From the NCBI GenBank assembly GCA_949291555.1, contig CASEWE010000003.1, forward strand, positions 1-64,000: a DNA stretch of 64,000 nucleotides. Direction: 5' to 3'. A program made the translations under genes and the position numbers. Below, piece by piece: positions 61,822 to 64,000 of the stretch. The notes under the pieces are model-generated. The model ran no database searches. It worked only from the letters and a program-made list of their open reading frames with translations, and was not told the DNA's origin. Each line of letters starts with the position of its first letter. Positions within the stretch are counted from its first letter, which is position 1. The DNA is from an uncultured Bacteroidales bacterium. Its GTDB lineage: Bacteria > Bacteroidota > Bacteroidia > Bacteroidales > P3.

Positions 61822-63960
61822 CTACAAGACCACTACCTTGGCCGTTTCGTTCCCGCTACGCACGATATACAAGCCGGCGTTCGATACCGGGATTTCCTTG
61901 CCATCTCCCCGGTAAAGCAAATTCCCGGCCGGGCCGTACACCTCCACGTTCCCGGGCGCGTTTTCCGTGCAAATGGCCCGATAGCGGGCATAGGCGCGGA
62001 AAGCCGGAGAGGAATCCTGCCATTCGTTGCCTACTTCCCTGTCGGCCACAAGGACGAACGGTACTTCCTCCATATCGGAGGCATACTGGCTCGACCCCGT
62101 ATAATGCGTGGCATACCGGTAGCTCGCCTCCTGGCTGGTGAAATGCAGGATCGAACCCTCCACGTAGCCGCCTTCCCAGCCGGAAGCCCTTCCAAGGTCG
62201 AAACCCGGCAAAGTGGAAAGATCGAACGTGTTGCCTTCTCCAAGGGGAACTTCCCGAAAGTTCTCGCCTGCATGCAAGGCATAGAGCAGGTCGTTTTCCG
62301 AAAGATCGAGCGATACCAGTCTGTTGTACTCGCAGTAAAGCCATTCCAAAGAAGGGCAAACGCTCACATCGAGCTGCTCCACTAAGCTCGAAGTGCAATC
62401 CAGTTCCCGGAGAGCCAGGCATCCGTCCAGCTTCAAGGCCAAGCTTTGGTTATTGCCGCTGCAAGACAGCTTTTCCAAGGTTTCCATGCCGCTCAGATCC
62501 AATTCCTGGAAATCGTTCCCGCTGCAGTCCAGCTCCCGAAGATTGGTGCACGAAGCCAGTTCCAATCCTGTCAAGTTGTTAAAAGAGCAATACAGATTCT
62601 CCAAAGCCGCGCAGCCGGTCAGATCCAAGTCGGTTATGGCGTTCGAGGTAAATTGCGCGAACCGCAGCGACGGGCACGGACTCAAATCCAAGCTGGTCAG
62701 CTGGTTCGCGTTGCAGGAAAAGTTTTCCAGAGAAGAAAGGCCGGTCAAATCGATTTCCGAAATCTGGTTGCTGGTAAAATCCAGGAGAACCAGCGACGGG
62801 CAGGCGCTCAGATCCAAGGCTGTCAAACGATTGCCGTAGAGTTCCAGTTCTTTCAACGAGGAGCAGCCTGACAAATCGATGTTTTCGATAGCGTTATTGC
62901 TGCACCAGGCCAGCTCCAAGCTCGATTTCCCTTGCAAGTCCAGCTCGGTCAAAGCGTTCGAGGTACAGTCCAGTTCGCGCAAAGCGGAACAATCCGACAA
63001 ATCCAGGCTGGTCAGCCGCCCTTCGCGGCAATACAAGGTCTCCAAGGCGGAGCACCCGCTTACCGTCAACGTTTCCAGAGGATTCCTTTCGCACATCAAA
63101 TCCACCAGCTTGGCGCACGAGCTGGCATCCAGGCTCGCCACGCTGCCCGAAGAGACATCCATCCTTTCCAGATTCGGGCAACCGCTCGCGTCCAGAGCCG
63201 TCAAGGGGGTATTTATGCAGTACAGCTCCTTCAAGGCCGTGCAGCCGTCCAGAAGCAGTTCTTCCAGCTGCGTATCCGAAACAGCCAAGTATTCCAGAGC
63301 CGTGCAGCCGGAAACATCCAAGGAAACAAGCGGGGTATTCTCGCAGTACAGGGACCGCAAAGCGGTCTTCCCGCTCACATCCAAAGCGCTCAGCAAATTC
63401 CACGAGCAGTACAATTCTTCCAAGCCGGCGCAAGGAGTTACGTCCAACGCGGTCAGGCTGCCGCCCGCCACGTTCAGGACGCGCAAAGCCGTGCAGCCGT
63501 CCATATCCAAGCTGGCAAGCCCCGCCCCCTCGCTGTCGCCGCTGCAGGACAGTTCCTCCAACGCCGGGCAGCCGCTGGCATCCAAAGCGGTCACCTTCGC
63601 GTAGGAGCACTCCAGCTTCCGCAAAGCGGAAAGGCCGCTCACATCGACGGTTTCCACCGCCGTATACGAGCAATCCAATTGCTGCAAAGCGGTAAAATAC
63701 TTGACGCCTTCCACGCTCGCCAATTCCGATTCGAACGAAAGGTCGATCTGTTCCACCGCCTGGCACTCTTCCTGCGACAAGGCGTCATCGTCATCCGTAT
63801 CGAAACGGGAAACGTACTGCCGGAACACCTCGTCCGGGAAATGCTCCGCATCCAAAGGCACGGGATAATCCCCGGCCGCCCCCTGCCCCATGGCCGGGCA
63901 CAGGAAGGAAACCGCCAGCAAGCAGCCTGCTGCCGCGATCGTTCTCTTTAATTTCTTCAT
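61822..63960 (-). CDS. Leucine-rich-repeat surface protein with T9SS sorting domain
   Basis: A 712-residue secreted protein. A signal peptide (1-25) is followed by an EF-hand-like loop (FDTDDDDALSQEE) and more than twenty leucine-rich repeats of about 21 residues, pattern LxxLDCSxNxLTxLDLSxCxAL, from about residue 90 to 575. The repeats are Cys-rich. The last 80 residues are a T9SS C-terminal domain (VEVYGPAGNLLYRGDGKEIP, AGLYIVRSG). It is probably displayed on the surface for protein-protein or host contact. The repeat pattern is the Bacteroidota type, not the BspA type. Confidence 0.85.
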   Translation of the reverse strand: MKKLKRTIAAAGCLLAVSFLCPAMGQGAAGDYPVPLDAEHFPDEVFRQYVSRFDTDDDDALSQEECQAVEQIDLSFESELASVEGVKYFTALQQLDCSYTAVETVDVSGLSALRKLECSYAKVTALDASGCPALEELSCSGDSEGAGLASLDMDGCTALRVLNVAGGSLTALDVTPCAGLEELYCSWNLLSALDVSGKTALRSLYCENTPLVSLDVSGCTALEYLAVSDTQLEELLLDGCTALKELYCINTPLTALDASGCPNLERMDVSSGSVASLDASSCAKLVDLMCERNPLETLTVSGCSALETLYCREGRLTSLDLSDCSALRELDCTSNALTELDLQGKSSLELAWCSNNAIENIDLSGCSSLKELELYGNRLTALDLSACPSLVLLDFTSNQISEIDLTGLSSLENFSCNANQLTSLDLSPCPSLRFAQFTSNAITDLDLTGCAALENLYCSFNNLTGLELASCTNLRELDCSGNDFQELDLSGMETLEKLSCSGNNQSLALKLDGCLALRELDCTSSLVEQLDVSVCPSLEWLYCEYNRLVSLDLSENDLLYALHAGENFREVPLGEGNTFDLSTLPGFDLGRASGWEGGYVEGSILHFTSQEASYRYATHYTGSSQYASDMEEVPFVLVADREVGNEWQDSSPAFRAYARYRAICTENAPGNVEVYGPAGNLLYRGDGKEIPVSNAGLYIVRSGNETAKVVVL

Positions 63961-64000
63961 TATCGTTGGATTTTAAATTCCATCAAAAAGCTCGAAGAGC

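Overview
The window looks like a chromosomal segment of a fairly GC-rich member of the Bacteroidales (Bacteroidota). Five things point there: the fused LpxC-FabZ enzyme, a BatC-BatD-BatE aerotolerance operon, a Rho factor with a long low-complexity insertion, proteins ending in type IX secretion (T9SS) sorting domains, and repeated promoters of the form TTG-N19/20-TAnnTTTG. A cysteate-synthase-like gene suggests a sulfonolipid maker such as Alistipes or a relative. That genus-level guess is inference only.

Layout. 1-2937: end of batC, then batD and batE (+). 3211-4635: lpxC-fabZ (-). 5002-9043 (-): sensor kinase, response regulator and a beta-helix lipoprotein, the last two coupled by an ATGA overlap. 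9149-14348 (-): a MurB-FolC fusion, a YfcC-type carrier and aspartokinase, nearly abutting. 14411-18893 (-): uvrA, a small CWC cysteine protein and a T9SS-secreted protein. 19181-25648 (+): topA-pfkA, then rho-ispE. 25617-29176 (-): birA, pcm, a sugar transferase and a degenerate Gfo/Idh-like protein. 29413-32726 (+): ferredoxin and korA-korB.

33122-44302 (+) is the most distinctive stretch: a TonB-dependent receptor, a DUF4876-type lipoprotein, a DUF6850-type barrel, a Cys/His OB-like lipoprotein, a PepSY-TM protein, an ABC ATPase and permease with unusual motifs, and a DUF4857-type protein. It reads as an uncharacterised envelope uptake system, probably for a metal, heme or siderophore. It is interrupted at 39206-40130 by AT-richer DNA carrying a frameshifted AAA ATPase pseudogene. 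A short shared motif lies upstream of both halves.

44447-46267 (-): a triple-FKBP protein. 46485: tRNA-Pro. 46717-53667 (-): a five-gene TetR/lipoprotein/RND/TolC efflux operon. 54083-54934 (-): a lipoprotein. 55309-56601 (+): cysteate-synthase-like enzyme. 56811 and 57459: tRNA-Arg and tRNA-Asn. 58025-61612 (+): ftsK and a LolA-like gene. 61822-63960 (-): a leucine-rich-repeat T9SS protein.

No CRISPR array, rRNA operon, intact insertion sequence or prophage was seen. All assignments come from reading the sequence and recalling family features; no database search was run.
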